Assembly: GCF_019399895.1 (NCBI RefSeq)
Contig: NC_091879.1
Location: 3,365,001-3,429,000, forward strand
Reading direction: 5' to 3'
Source: Cardiocondyla obscurior
Lineage: Eukaryota > Arthropoda > Insecta > Hymenoptera > Formicidae
DNA: 64,000 nt
A program made the translations under genes and the position numbers. The notes beneath the pieces were generated by a model. It saw only the letters and a list, made by a program, of their open reading frames with translations, searched no databases and had not been told where the DNA came from. Positions 1-11,407 of this stretch are shown here, piece by piece (positions within the stretch are counted from its first letter, which is position 1; each line of letters begins with the position of its first letter).

Positions 1-223
1 TGGATAATGAAACGCGAGCTGAGCCTGTATACCCCTGCGATAAGAATCCATTTAAACTATCCGCTTGGTTCTTAAAAATATTTAATATATCCCTGACGTA
101 ACGACATTACGATTGAATAAAAGACGCGTTTAGATCTGACGCGATAGAATGTTTCGCGCGAAATAACGCCGCGAGCATTTATGGTGCTATATGAAAAGTA
201 ATTTCGACCGCGCGTGTTACGGT

Positions 224-290
224 AAAACAAAAAAAGAAAAAAAAAAAGAAAAAAAGGAAAAAAAAACGAGGGAAAGGAAAGAGAATAAAG
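224..290. repeat. A-rich polypurine tract
   Basis: About 65 bases of nearly pure A with interspersed G and one early C, grading into GA-rich sequence. It is low complexity with no gene. Long polypurine strands like this can slip in replication and can be nucleosome-poor; no element ends are visible around it. Confidence 0.85.
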
Positions 291-1340
291 AACATTCTGC
301 TGGCTATAGTGAATGATTCACCGGGAATATTATACCACGACAATAAACGTAGGCGTCCACTTCGTAAAGCAGGCTCGCGCCGCTCCGTTCACGCGACTGG
401 TAACGTCCCGGTGCTGTCTCGGTCCCATCTCTTTATCTTTATTTTCCTTATCCCGGTGACCACCTTGCAACGCGGAGAAGAAACAGCGGGCCCGCGACGG
501 GACGGCTAGGCCGGGGGAGAGAACGCGAAGAGATATGGAGGAGCTTCCGTGGACTCGCCTTGCCAAACGAACGACTCGTTTCGGGCCGGTAAATCCCTCG
601 ATTTCTCGGGCTTCTCACATTCGTCCCCTCATTTTGTCCTGGTCCTGTTGAAACTCCGGCGCAAGAAAATTCATCGCTCTCGCAAAATTATATTCCTACG
701 TTTTTTTTTTTCTCCCCCTTTCTCCCTCGCGCGAAACTCCCGAGTTATGCGGTAGGTGACGTAGGTCATAACTTATCCGACTTACGCTCGTCGTTATTCT
801 AAGCACGACGGGCTAGATACTCCGCTAGTTTTCCGGACGACAAGTCGATCGAGAATTTCGAATCGTATCCCGCGGACGACGCTCGCGCCGACGTTCACCG
901 AAATTACCGTAAATAACATGTAATACCTAACGAGACCGTGGCGTTACCGTGCAGCAACGTCTCATTTTACACCGGCGCGATAACGCGAGGGGGTTTGGTT
1001 TAAAATGACGTAATTAATTAGCAGCGAGCATCGTTAGCAAATAATTCCCTTCCGTTTGCGCTCGCTTCGGGCCTACGGACGCCTGCCCCGTGTATCGACT
1101 ATATCGCTCATAACCGACCACGAAGAGCGCAAAACGCTAACCGGTTGCGGGACACTGGTGGTCGTACCGTGCGCGCACCGTAAACGTCACGAGCGGCCAA
1201 CAGTTCTTTGATATCGCTGAAGCGTGAGGACGTTTTGGCAGACAGACGGATGGACGGACGAGCCAACGAGGGGTCTGGTTATGATTGTGATATTACAGTT
1301 GGTTCGTAGGCTCTCGGAATGTGTAGCCCTCCGTCGTTCT

Positions 1341-1397
1341 GTCTCTCTCTCTCTCTTTGTAACCTTTCTCTCTCTTTCTCTCTCTCTCTCTCTCTCG
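1341..1397. repeat. (CT)n microsatellite, interrupted
   Basis: Two CT-repeat blocks are separated by a short TTTGTAACC interruption. The tract creates an apparent open frame rich in Ser and Leu on the plus strand, which I treat as compositional. Confidence 0.9.
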
Positions 1398-2942
1398 GTG
1401 TTTCTCGCTCGCTCTTCGCTTCACTCCCTTCCGCCTATGTGCATTCTACGTGGATGCATGCCTGCCCATCAGGCCACGCAACGTAGAGCTAATCAAACGG
1501 GCCAACCCGCTGTGCGAATATTAATTAAACTCTCCGTTACGCCTGAATAGCGTGCACAGAGAGTCGCGGGGGGGGGAGGGAAACAGGGTGAAAGGTAGCA
1601 AGAGGACGTGGATGTTACGCCTTCGCACGTCCGCGAGTGTTGTACTTGCGAAACGTCGGCGGCGATTCCGTTTAAGGAAGCGCGGGGTCCCACTTCTCGC
1701 GATTTCGAATTGTCAGAATCATTCCGGGTAAAAAAATCTTCCAAGTGTTCCCTCTAATCGCTCCTCGATTTCGAAATGCTCCAAATTTGTCGAATATTTT
1801 CAGAAGAAAATTCTCCTTTTATTTCATTTTTTTTCGCTTGACAAAATAGTAATACGTGTTCATAAAGTAAATCGCGTTTCCAAACTTGCGTTAAAGTTTT
1901 CGAAGAAGACAATAGGTTCCTTACTATATTAGTTTAAATTTTTATTTCTATTTTTTTTTTTTTTCGAAGGAAAGATTAGTATTCTCGTCAGCTTCGTAAT
2001 TAACTGCGAGGCATTGTTAAGGAACCGGGACGCTTTGTGGAATCCGCGGTCGTTCTCTCGCGCGGCAATAAGCGTAACTCAAGATACCGCGTCTTTTTCC
2101 GTCCGCGCACAATATCGGATAATTAAATCGAGTGTGTCCGCGCGATAAAACGATATACCACGGTGGCGCGCGAGGAACAGGTCGCTCAGAAGATAAGACC
2201 GCGACCGTGGTATTCAGCTCGTTATCGGGATAGCAACTTGTTGAGGCATTGTTAAAGCGTTCGCCCGCAGACGTGGCACTCCCGAGATGCGAAAGAAAAG
2301 CATTTGCGTCGCGCTATCGCGCGTAAGAGCTCCTCGTATAATTAACGGAATCCTTTTACGTTTGCCTTCAACGTCTGCCGCCTTTAACGGCCAAGTAGGT
2401 ACGTCGGCGCGATTAATTCGGATTCGAGATCTCAATTCCGTCGCGAACGGCGCCCGGCGGTGGATTATTTTAAGGAAGGGAATTTCGCGACGTCTCGCTA
2501 ATTTTCAATTTAGATTCCTTACAGCGATCGTTACCAAACCGCGTCGCGTATCGTCGCGGTTTTCAACGCGTGCCGCTGCGAAACGTCGTGTCCATTAGCA
2601 TACGCGCGAGGTCGCGAAGCGAAAACTAGTGTCGCTCACTCCGACTTCCTATTCTCACGAGGGGGCGAGGGCACGTTTCACGCGACGTTCACGCTCACCC
2701 GCGAAGCGAGGGAGAGTCCCGGTTGTACTCTTATATAGACGTCAGTTAGGTACCCGACGCTGTAAACGGCCGTATATGGCTCGCTGTAAAGGCGGCCCCT
2801 TTGATACCACGGGGCCCATAATGCGCCGATACATACGTAGGGCCGTGGTTGTAAATACCGCTAGGCTTCCTATCTCTTTCGCTATCCTGCCGCGCTTCTC
2901 CACCTTGTCTTTCGTTCGTTCCCCTCTTTCCACCCTTGTACA

Positions 2943-2983
2943 TCTCTTTCTCTCTCTCTTTCTCGCTTTTTCTTCCTTTCGTA
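2943..2983. repeat. CT-rich pyrimidine tract
   Basis: Pyrimidine tract of TCTCTCTC with T runs, followed by a second one about 140 bp downstream (about 3118-3142). Simple sequence, with no associated acceptor AG in a convincing context. Confidence 0.8.
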
Positions 2984-4066
2984 CGAATTAGATCCCGCCT
3001 GCTCGTGCAAAACGCCATCGGTTACTCCGCGCGATCAACCGTTTAATTGCGCGCCCATAAAATAAGACGAGGAAGCGACTTTTTGGCGCTTTGCCCCTTT
3101 ACGCCGCCCTAATGCCTTTCTCTCGTTCTCTCTCTCTTTATCGTTGTCCCCGCGAACCGGTCCGAATCTCGCTGGATGCTGCACACCTGGATGCAGGACG
3201 AGTGAGATCGTCCCGATAAAGCGCGTACGCGGGCATGATTGCGGCTTCTTTATCAAATTGTCTTTATTAAGTTAAATTATACTGACACGCTGAATTGTTT
3301 AAGCCCGCGGAATCGGGATCCGCCTACGCTTTTATAGTCTTTAATTATAGCCGAAGGTTCTATTTAATTATTTGACCAAATTGATTAAATTGTCAAAATA
3401 ATATATTATTACATTAATTTTTTATTCTTTCACGAAAAAGACTAAAATCATGAAAATATTCGTTTTTCCACAAAAATCAAACTGTACACAGATCCAATAA
3501 GATTATTATTTATTCAATTAATTTTTTTAGAGAAACTCGCTAATTAATTAATTTTATTTTTATTCGCGTCGCTGAAGTAATTGTGCGATTACACAATTTT
3601 ATCTTGCCGCGGGCTTACAATTTTCTGACAATATCACGACGACTTATATGCAATTAGAGCTAGGTGTCGTAATGCTCATATAATATTTGCGCAATCGTGT
3701 GTTAAAACGCAGGGCCTGTTAAATATGAAATCGCGCAGATACGAAAGTACAAGTCGCGTAAAACTGGACGGATCGTTTGTGGTCCGAAACGTCAATAGCT
3801 TAATGGAAATAATTGACGGCCCGGAGCGGGTGCAACTGCTCGAGTGAAATGCACTTTGACTATCCGCTAACGAACCAGTCGAGTGGTGTTCATTTTAGTT
3901 GTATACTCGTGCGCTTTGTCGAACGCCCCGAGCGGAAATTCCGCCGCGGAAGCGCCGGATTTATAATGCGCCTACTATCAATCGCGATGTACTATAAAGC
4001 GTGATTTTTCGACAATTCTAAACATATAACAGCAATCGCGTCCCCTCTCGCAACTCTTCCATATTC

Positions 4067-4091
4067 TTTTTTTTTTTTTTTTTTTTTTTTT
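4067..4091. repeat. T25 homopolymer
   Basis: Uninterrupted run of 25 T, the longest homopolymer in the window. It sits at the start of an AT-rich valley. It is not followed by a usable AG, so it does not look like a splice acceptor. Confidence 0.95.
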
Positions 4092-5710
4092 AACGCGACG
4101 CAGAAGCAGTTTCATCTCAATCGTTCTAAACAACAAACAACAAAATTTATTTCACATTAATACCATTGAAACTCTTCGTTTCCACCGGTCCAGACATAAA
4201 TATTCATTGCCCGATAGAGATATTTCTATCGCGTTACAGTACTAATTGCTCGAAATATTTGCGTTTAATTTCTTTGTTTAATTTCTACGCTATTATAAAT
4301 AATTACAATGTTATTGCGCTGCAATTTTGATATTAATTTATCGCACGGTAAATCTGCTGCGAAATGTCAACCTTTTACATGGACAAATTTGTTCTGCGAT
4401 TTATTTAACAACGTTAAAAAATTCGCATTGACCGTGCCCGTCTTTGTCGCGATTTCGCAAACGACGTTAAGCAGGAAAATCTGATAAATATCCCGCGCAA
4501 TCGGCTTTCGTAACAGATCGGGCGACTGATTTTAAACTCGAGACCGACCCCATCGAGAGCGATATCTGTACTCACAGTGCAGACTCCACAGGAAAGCGAG
4601 ATTCGCGTGGTTGTGATACATCTCGCGAGCGGTCCATGAGCGTGTACACGAAGCCTTAAGTGGTCCGGTCGATCATTGAGGGGTCGAACGCGTCGTACCG
4701 AGTAACTCACTACCGCACCATCGAAACCAAACTAATAGCGGCCTCGGCAGACCCGGGGTGAGTTGCCTCGGGTGTCGACACAAGAGGAGGGGGCATTAAA
4801 CTATTCGAGGGTGAAAACACTTCGTCGAAGCGACATCCTCCGCGGGCGGATCCTCGATGATCTTTTCGGATACTTTACGTCATTTAATTTCGCTCTTCCG
4901 ACGACCAGCAAATTTTTTTTACGGCTCGACCCCCTCCCCATTTGCGAGGGAGGAACCCGATAAATAAATAATGCGACGATACAACGCGCGCCGTCCGCCG
5001 CGAGTAAAAAGACACGGTCTGTAATTGTGAATAACTAATTTAAATTAATTACGAGCGGTGAAAAATTAATGACGTGATCAGGATCGAATATAAATGTCAG
5101 TATCAGTGAAACAATCTTTGAATAATTTATATCATTTAATGGAAATTACCGCAGAACGTTTCATGATTTATCAAAACTATTTCCCTTTTTACATTAATTA
5201 CAAACAATAGTGTTAAATAATTTGCGGTACCATTTGCATACCGGCAATTGCATTTATATGGATAAGTGTAAATAAGCAATTTTGCTGTTTGTTACCCGCC
5301 GTGCATAAAGTCCTCAAGAAATACAATACAGCTTATTATTATTTTATAATTGAAGGAAAACGTCGTTTAAAAAAAAAAAGGAAAAAAAAATTAAATTGCC
5401 TTAGTCTCCGTTCTTTTTCGAAACTTAGCTTTCAGTCGGTTTACGGGTTGTGAGCAAAAGCAAAGGCGCTGAAATTCGGTAGCCTCATCGGGAAAAGCGA
5501 GAGCTGAGGGGTGGGAAGGTATTAGCGGGAGGGTCGAAAAGTCAAAGAGACGTGAAGCGACGTAGAATCGCTTCGGTAGCTTGTCCCGTGTATCCGTCGC
5601 TGACATCTGTATTAGCGAGATCGCCGGATGGTTCCCTCGGTGTCTGGAAGGGATCGGGATACGTGATGCACAGCCGGTTTCGGACACGAAATAGGTGCGA
5701 ACGTGGACGC

Positions 5711-5727
5711 GGGAGGGCAGGGGGGGG
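5711..5727 (+). other. G-quadruplex motif
   Basis: Four G3 runs with loops of one to two bases (GGG-A-GGG-CA-GGG-GG-GGG) on the plus strand. It lies about 75 bp upstream of the TATA-like motif at 5802. Confidence 0.5.
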
Positions 5728-5801
5728 AGAGGCGAGTATGACGAGGGGTACGACGGGGCGAGAAGAGCGATACGGGTCTTCGCTCAGCGTGAATGACTTT
5801 G

Positions 5802-5809
5802 TATATAAG
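5802..5809 (+). promoter_or_regulatory. TATA-like motif, candidate core promoter
   Basis: TATATAAG is followed at about 57 to 109 bp by an array of CAGT units that repeatedly matches the arthropod initiator TCAGTC. The spacing from TATA to the first initiator-like unit (about 64 bp) is longer than the canonical 30 bp. No downstream coding exon is recognised, so this is only a weak candidate. Confidence 0.15.
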
Positions 5810-5865
5810 TCCACTAATCTGTAGGCACGCACAAAGCCGGCCCTTTGTGCCCGCGGGTAGCACGG

Positions 5866-5918
5866 CAGTCAGTCAGTCAGTCAGTCAGTCATCCAGTCAG
5901 TCAGAACAGTCAGTCAGT
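5866..5918. repeat. (CAGT)n tetranucleotide array
   Basis: Three blocks of the unit CAGT: 5866-5890 (six full copies), 5894-5904 and 5907-5918, separated by ATC and AA. An 8-bp inverted repeat (5829-5836 with 5843-5850, arms GCACAAAG/CTTTGTGC) lies immediately upstream. Confidence 0.9.
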
Positions 5919-6512
5919 GGTTCTCGGCTGGCATTTAGGGGGTTGTTTGCGCGACGAGGGTTTCCGAGAGTCGCACACGACCTCCGCCTTCCCCCGCTCC
6001 TCCTTCTCTGCCTTTTCTTTGTTCCGGAATATGTCGGGATGACCGATAAAATTTAGCGAAGTAGCGCGATCGTAAGGAAGAGACGCAGTTCTTGCTGCAA
6101 GAAATTTTTATTTTATTTTAGCGTTTGTAACACGTAGACATAATCACTTCTCTTCGTCCGTCGCGGCACGAAAGTCGGCTATTTGTATTTAATTCGCCCA
6201 CAAGTCACATATTCGTCCGCGATGATGCACAGCCCTCCCCTCTTTAAGGCATCCCTGACCGACTGACTGAATGACCGGGATTTTCTCATGCCGGTCCTAG
6301 GGACGGCACGCAACTGCAATGCGTGCTGGCGACGTGCGCCCCTGAGACGCGTCATCTTCCTCTCGAACACGCGCGAGATATTAATTAATCACCGGCACGA
6401 AATGAGTTCATTATTATTATCTCATTATATATTATTGTATTTTCATCTGCGTTTGACTCGTGATAAATCAGTGGCAGCTGGTTTCCGCGCAATTAGCTAG
6501 CGAATAATTTTG

Positions 6513-6534
6513 CCGCGCGCGATCCGCGCGCGCG
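6513..6534. repeat. Alternating CG tract around GATC
   Basis: CG-alternating stretch interrupted by GATC, giving an almost continuous purine-pyrimidine alternation of about 22 bp. Such sequence can adopt Z-DNA under supercoiling. No gene context is visible. Confidence 0.6.
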
Positions 6535-9500
6535 TTTCCGTCGAGCAGTCAAGTCGCGATATTTGACGTGTCGAAAATTTTCGGTTAACTGCGCGCAACG
6601 AGAGGCGGAGTAATTGCAACGAAGAAAGGAATCGCTCGTGAATTGCTGCGCGTATCGATGGTTATTCTTGCGGCGAGTCTGGGCGAACGGCCGGTTGAAT
6701 GATTTACACATCGGGTAGTGCAAAACCGAAAATGACAGCGCCATAAATCGCGAATGCGGCTGAAACCCCGTGCGATACATCCGTTCCCGCCCGCGCTAGG
6801 CGGTTTTGCATAAATAAATATATACTATAGCTCTATATCCCCCTGCATATATTGCTCGAAATGAAATGTTATTAAGACCTTTTCGCGAATATTAATCTCG
6901 TCGCTATTACGTGCATTTAAATGCGCTCTCGCAGTCATTCCTTTTAATTAAACACAAATTAGAAGTAAAAGGCCGTTTGTTCGGAAAGCCCGTATTGTAA
7001 ACGACCTCGATGGAATCCGCATAGGTGAGTTTTGTCGCCCGACAATCGTCAGAAAACCGTAGTGCCGCGCCGCGGGGACTTTCTCGGTGGCATGAAAAGA
7101 CGGCTCGGGGACGAGATGGATTATACAGTCAGAAGTCACAGTTCGAATTTGTCGGTCTATTGAGTCGGGTGCGCGGCGAGCTCCAAAGGCTTCCGGTTTC
7201 GGCACACCTGCCCGTGTCTGCGAGACACCGTTCTACGGTAGCGCGGACCGATTTCACGCTGCGCCCGTGCACAAAGGGCATGTTTAAATTATGATAATTC
7301 CCCCGCCCGACGGGATGCAGACTTGTCCTGTTCTCCGGTGCTTTTCGCGCGATGACTTGCGGATTAGCGTTTCGATTTCGGATTTCGTTAGAAAATTTGG
7401 TCGAAAAGTGCCCTGGTTGTATGAGAAAAACGCGGTTGTAGAAAAAAAAAATGTCAGCCGTTAAATTCCCGAGCTGAGAATCTCGCAGAAATGTTAAAAC
7501 GACGTTGATTTTTTACGAATTTATAAGTCACTGAAATTAGTTCGGTTGCGGAAATTAATTAATAATTTCCGCGTTCGATAAATATCGCCAGTCGGGAGGA
7601 GATAAGTACGTATCGGCCGTCAATATGATATCTCGGCAATTATACGGTATTACTTCACCGTCTAAGTCTTATTTTATCAATTTAGTGATCAATGCGGCCG
7701 ATCCATCAGTACGAGCCGCTCGTTACGCGGGATTTCCCGTCAGTAAGTAGATTATGCGCATTGTTAATGACCGTAAAGCGCACACTGCGAGCGCGATGAT
7801 TTAGTTAATCCACAAAATATTATTATTACCCGTATATTGTGAGTCTGACTGTTCTATAATACCCTTTTGTGCGGTGGCTGAAACGCTTCCCGATCCTCCT
7901 TCGAATTTCCGCTAAATTATCATAGCGCTTCGTACGCTCGGTTGTGTAACAGAGAGACAGAGAGAGAGAAAAAGAAAGCTATTATTATTTTATATAACAT
8001 ATTTCTTTATGCACTCAAAATCGATCAAAAGAAATTATTTATTTCGATACTTCAACCCCGGTATTATCGCGCGTGCTCGAGTTAAAAAGAAAAAATAATT
8101 AATTAACTATGAAATAAAATTTTTTGTATCGAACAACGTACGCGCGTAAGATCTCAATACATATGTATATACTTGCGATATTGCATCGCGATCAAATGCA
8201 ATTGCGTTATTTGTCGCACGCAATTAACGGCGACGGTAATTAGCGATTATCGACGCGGCATCAAACAATTAGTTCAAAATACAGCAGCCCCCCGGGTCTT
8301 TCCCCGGAGGATTAAGGCGGGCGCGCGAGTTGGGGATCAAGCTTAGTTGTGCCAACTAATATCCTTTAGTCTTATCCTTATTATTATCCTCCCCCTTTGG
8401 ACGCACGACTACTTGGAGCAACAAGGCATTTCGTTAACCAGGCGTCGGCTGATATTAAAGCACATCCTTAGCATCGTACTAATTTTACGCGAGGGCTCGA
8501 CTACGTGCCGGATGATCCTTTAAACCGGAGTTTACCTCCACAAAGCGCGGCATCTAATTTCATAAGGAGGCTCACGCGCTGAAAGATATTTTTTACCCGT
8601 TTAGATTTTTTTTTTTCGTCTTGTTGTAAATTCTAAACAATTAATTATACAAAATTTGATAAAAAAAGAAAATTAAAAATTTAGAAATACATAAAATTAA
8701 AGAGAAGACTTTATGAAAAGAAAAGAATTACGAATTACGAATAATACGCGCGAAAAGGCTCGTTCGCTTCCTGCGGCGGGTCTCTCCTCTCCTCTCGCCG
8801 CGCGTGATTTACGAGCCCTCCGCCCTCCGCCGGCACGGGAGTTATGCAGAAACGTCGGACATACGACGACCCTTCGTGGCGTCTTCTTTCGTGATGCTCT
8901 CGTGGGTTTAGTAGCGTCGATTAGACGGCTCTTAGGGCTCGGGAACCGCCCTTGAGTGGCTACAAAGTGAAACGTAGAAAAGGAGCAACCCTATATTCCG
9001 TTCGGGCACTTCTCGCTTTCTCTTTCTCTTTCTCTCCCCCGTCCTGAACACGCATCTCTCATTCGCCGTAGTCGAGACCGCTACCACTCGCTCTCGAAGA
9101 AGAGCGGCGATACTGGTACTAAAGCATTAATTAATAGCGACTGCTTGCTCGCTCGCTTGAAACGGTATTACGGTGTACCGGGGCTATCTTCGTTTTATGG
9201 ATACAGGACGTTTCGAGGATGTACCTTTTTCCCGGCGCGCTTCTCTGGCAGTAAAAGCCGTCACGAAGGGAGACAGAAACACTCGCCGGTGGCTCCTTTC
9301 GTTTCTTCCGACCGACCGGTATCTTTCCTTAGATTGTCCCTCACTCCGAGAGCGAAATCTTTTCAATAATTTTGTCCGCGACGTCGCCGCAACGATACAT
9401 CGTTCGGGTCGTTTTAGTGATTCGATCGGGGCTCCGCCAATCGACAGTGACATTACCGCGGAATGCGAAGTAAACGTATGGAGATGACGCCAATTAAGAG

Positions 9501-10161
9501 TAGAGAATCGCAAAGGCGGGGAGAGGAATGGCGGACCAATAAAATTTATGTACGATAATCTTCTTCGCGGTATTTCTCTCTTTCGAGTGAGCAAAGTCCG
9601 AGAATACTACAAATGTAATAAACTACAAAACGGGACGAGGGGCCGGAGAACCGCGCACGAGAGCGTGCAATTTCAAAAGTACCTTCGAATATAAAGGAGT
9701 CTGAAAAATCGTCGTTGCAAAAAAAAAAAAAAAAATTTTTCTTCTAAAGTCTCGGCGAGCGATCGTCGCATATATCCTCGCGCGGGCGAAAGTCCGCCCG
9801 GAGGCGCCGACCGGCGGAATTCATCGAGTAACCATATTTTTATTCCCGCGTAAAAGCGTAACTCACCCCCTTGGCTCGCCGGCGATTCGCACACGCTCGA
9901 CTACCCCTTAGTCTTCCCCATCGGGAGCGCCCGTCGGAGCGATGGGCGCCCTTCGCGCCAGCCTGATTTCCTCTAAACTCGCGAATAAAAGTTTACACCG
10001 CGAGCGGCGTCGCGAGGGTGCACCGGGAAGAGCATCATAAAATCGGGATTCAATATCGTGAAACGGTGGACGGGGTGGTAAGAGAAGGGTTCCCGGGGCA
10101 CGTCGTATGTGTCACGAGGATGTCAAGGGGCGCCGATTCAAGGGGCCGTGGATATCTACGT

Positions 10162-10182
10162 AAAAAAAAAAAAAAAAAAAAA
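10162..10182. repeat. A21 homopolymer
   Basis: Uninterrupted run of 21 A inside CpG-rich DNA. There is no retroelement sequence upstream and no clear target-site duplication, so it is called a simple repeat and not an insertion tail. Confidence 0.95.
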
Positions 10183-11381
10183 GCGCGTGCGGACGCGCAA
10201 TTCAGCGACGCGCTCTCGCGAGCTTAAAGACGGGAAAATGCGGAAAGCCCGGAGGTTTCGGGAAACTCTTTTCCTCGCCTCGAAGCGACTGAGTTGCCCT
10301 CGAAAACTGCGATTCTCACCGTGCACCCATCGCCCAGCCGCATTTCTAAATATGACTTTTCGGTTCCCGCGTAGCTCGAACGCGCTACGAGCGTTTGTAT
10401 AATATATTAGTATATACTTGTATCAACTCGAAATCAGATGGTCGCATTTAGCCAAACATGCGGTGAGAATATAGACCAACGATTCTAATTATATATTTAG
10501 CTCTAAACGCTGTTGCCTGATTTTCATCTCGTATTTACATTGAATATAATAGTTATGTTAGGTAAATATATCCGAGGGAAGCGAACGCTTCGGATTTAGC
10601 GTTAAATATACGGAGAGAGTACAAATTAGCGCGGCCTGATATAAAAAACGTTTAAATAATCTGTTTTTCGCGGATAATTTTACGTCGATTTTACGCCAAA
10701 TGCCGTGACGAAAATAAGGGTTTTTTTTTCTAATTAATTATTAAAGGAAAATGTGATATTATTTATTCCGTATAACTCTTTTATATGTATACGTACATAC
10801 GCGCTCGTATGTGTAGCGAAGTTTCACGAGATTGGTGCACGTGGCATCCTTCTCGATCTCGCACTCCCTTCGTCTCACTCCGATCACCCCGCAAGTCCAC
10901 GGGCTCTCTTTTCCCTGGCTCTCGAGAATGCTCGTGTAGGTAGTTTGACACGGTCGTAAAAGACGAGCGTTTTAATACAATTTACAAGAAAGTATCGAGC
11001 CGGACGGCGCGCCTCGGGCCGTTCTACTGGGTGTGTCGGGTGAAATCGACCGGCGATCGATTGGCATCAGTCTCCTTTCTCTCCTCGTTAGCGCCGGGAA
11101 CCGAATGATTTCCGTCCGCGAAAACGCGACCGAGTTAATTGCGTCGCGCGGGCTGAAAAAGCCCCCGGACAATTCGATCTCGATAAACCCGTGAAGAACA
11201 GACCGACACCGATAACACTTAATTATTAATCGACAGCTGTTGGAAGATCGGTAATTGGTGCACGTCGCGTTCGTTAAAATACTACTCCGCCGTCGAAAAT
11301 ATTTTAACCGTAATAAATTAAGACACGGCTATTTTAGTAACGTGACTCTTTCCTCGATCGCTGGATTTCGATGTCAAGCAA

Positions 11382-11407
11382 TTTTTTCTTTTTTTTTTTT
11401 TCTTTTT
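11382..11407. repeat. T-rich tract
   Basis: Twenty-six bases of T interrupted twice by C. The following sequence is TGTCGG and there is no AG acceptor. Confidence 0.85.

Larger units (their letters stand above)
1..5400. other. Gene-free segment, CpG-rich with AT valleys
   Basis: No convincing coding exon is seen on either strand. The short open frames here are fewer than about 120 codons and match no family I recognise. Contents are a purine-rich A tract (224-290), CT tracts (1341-1397, 2943-2983 and a shorter one near 3118-3142), a T14 run (1951-1964), a T25 run (4067-4091), a G-rich block (1568-1588), and AT-rich valleys at about 3260-3600, 4020-4400 and 5030-5400. Intronic or intergenic status is inferred from the absence of anything else. 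Confidence 0.7.
5400..9700. other. Gene-free segment with CAGT array
   Basis: CpG-rich sequence without recognisable exons. It contains the TATA-like motif and CAGT array at 5802-5918, an alternating CG stretch (6513-6534), AT valleys near 7980-8280 and 8580-8760, a short GA tract near 7950-7975, a CT tract near 9008-9039, and a 17-bp perfect palindrome (8343-8359, arms TTAGTTG/CAACTAA). A solitary donor-like AG|GTGAGT occurs at 7023-7030 without an upstream pyrimidine tract. Open frames at 9173-9487 (plus) and 9184-9594 (minus) overlap antisense and are treated as chance. Confidence 0.65.

Noticed and set aside
7023..7030. Donor-like AG|GTGAGT on the plus strand
   Set aside because: No pyrimidine-rich acceptor directly upstream and no convincing short exon, so it is neither a ratchet point nor a supported exon end.
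9173..9594. Overlapping 104-codon plus and 136-codon minus frames
   Set aside because: The plus reading has a fairly protein-like composition, but the antisense frame is longer. There are no splice sites or family, so I could not support either.
9587..9596. GTGAGCAAAG, matching the first ten bases of miR-87
   Set aside because: The match stops after ten bases and no hairpin arm is present.
10162..10182. Long A runs considered as poly(A) tails of retroposed sequences
   Set aside because: No transcript-like body, no target-site duplication, and runs are spread in both orientations. Simple homopolymers are the better call.
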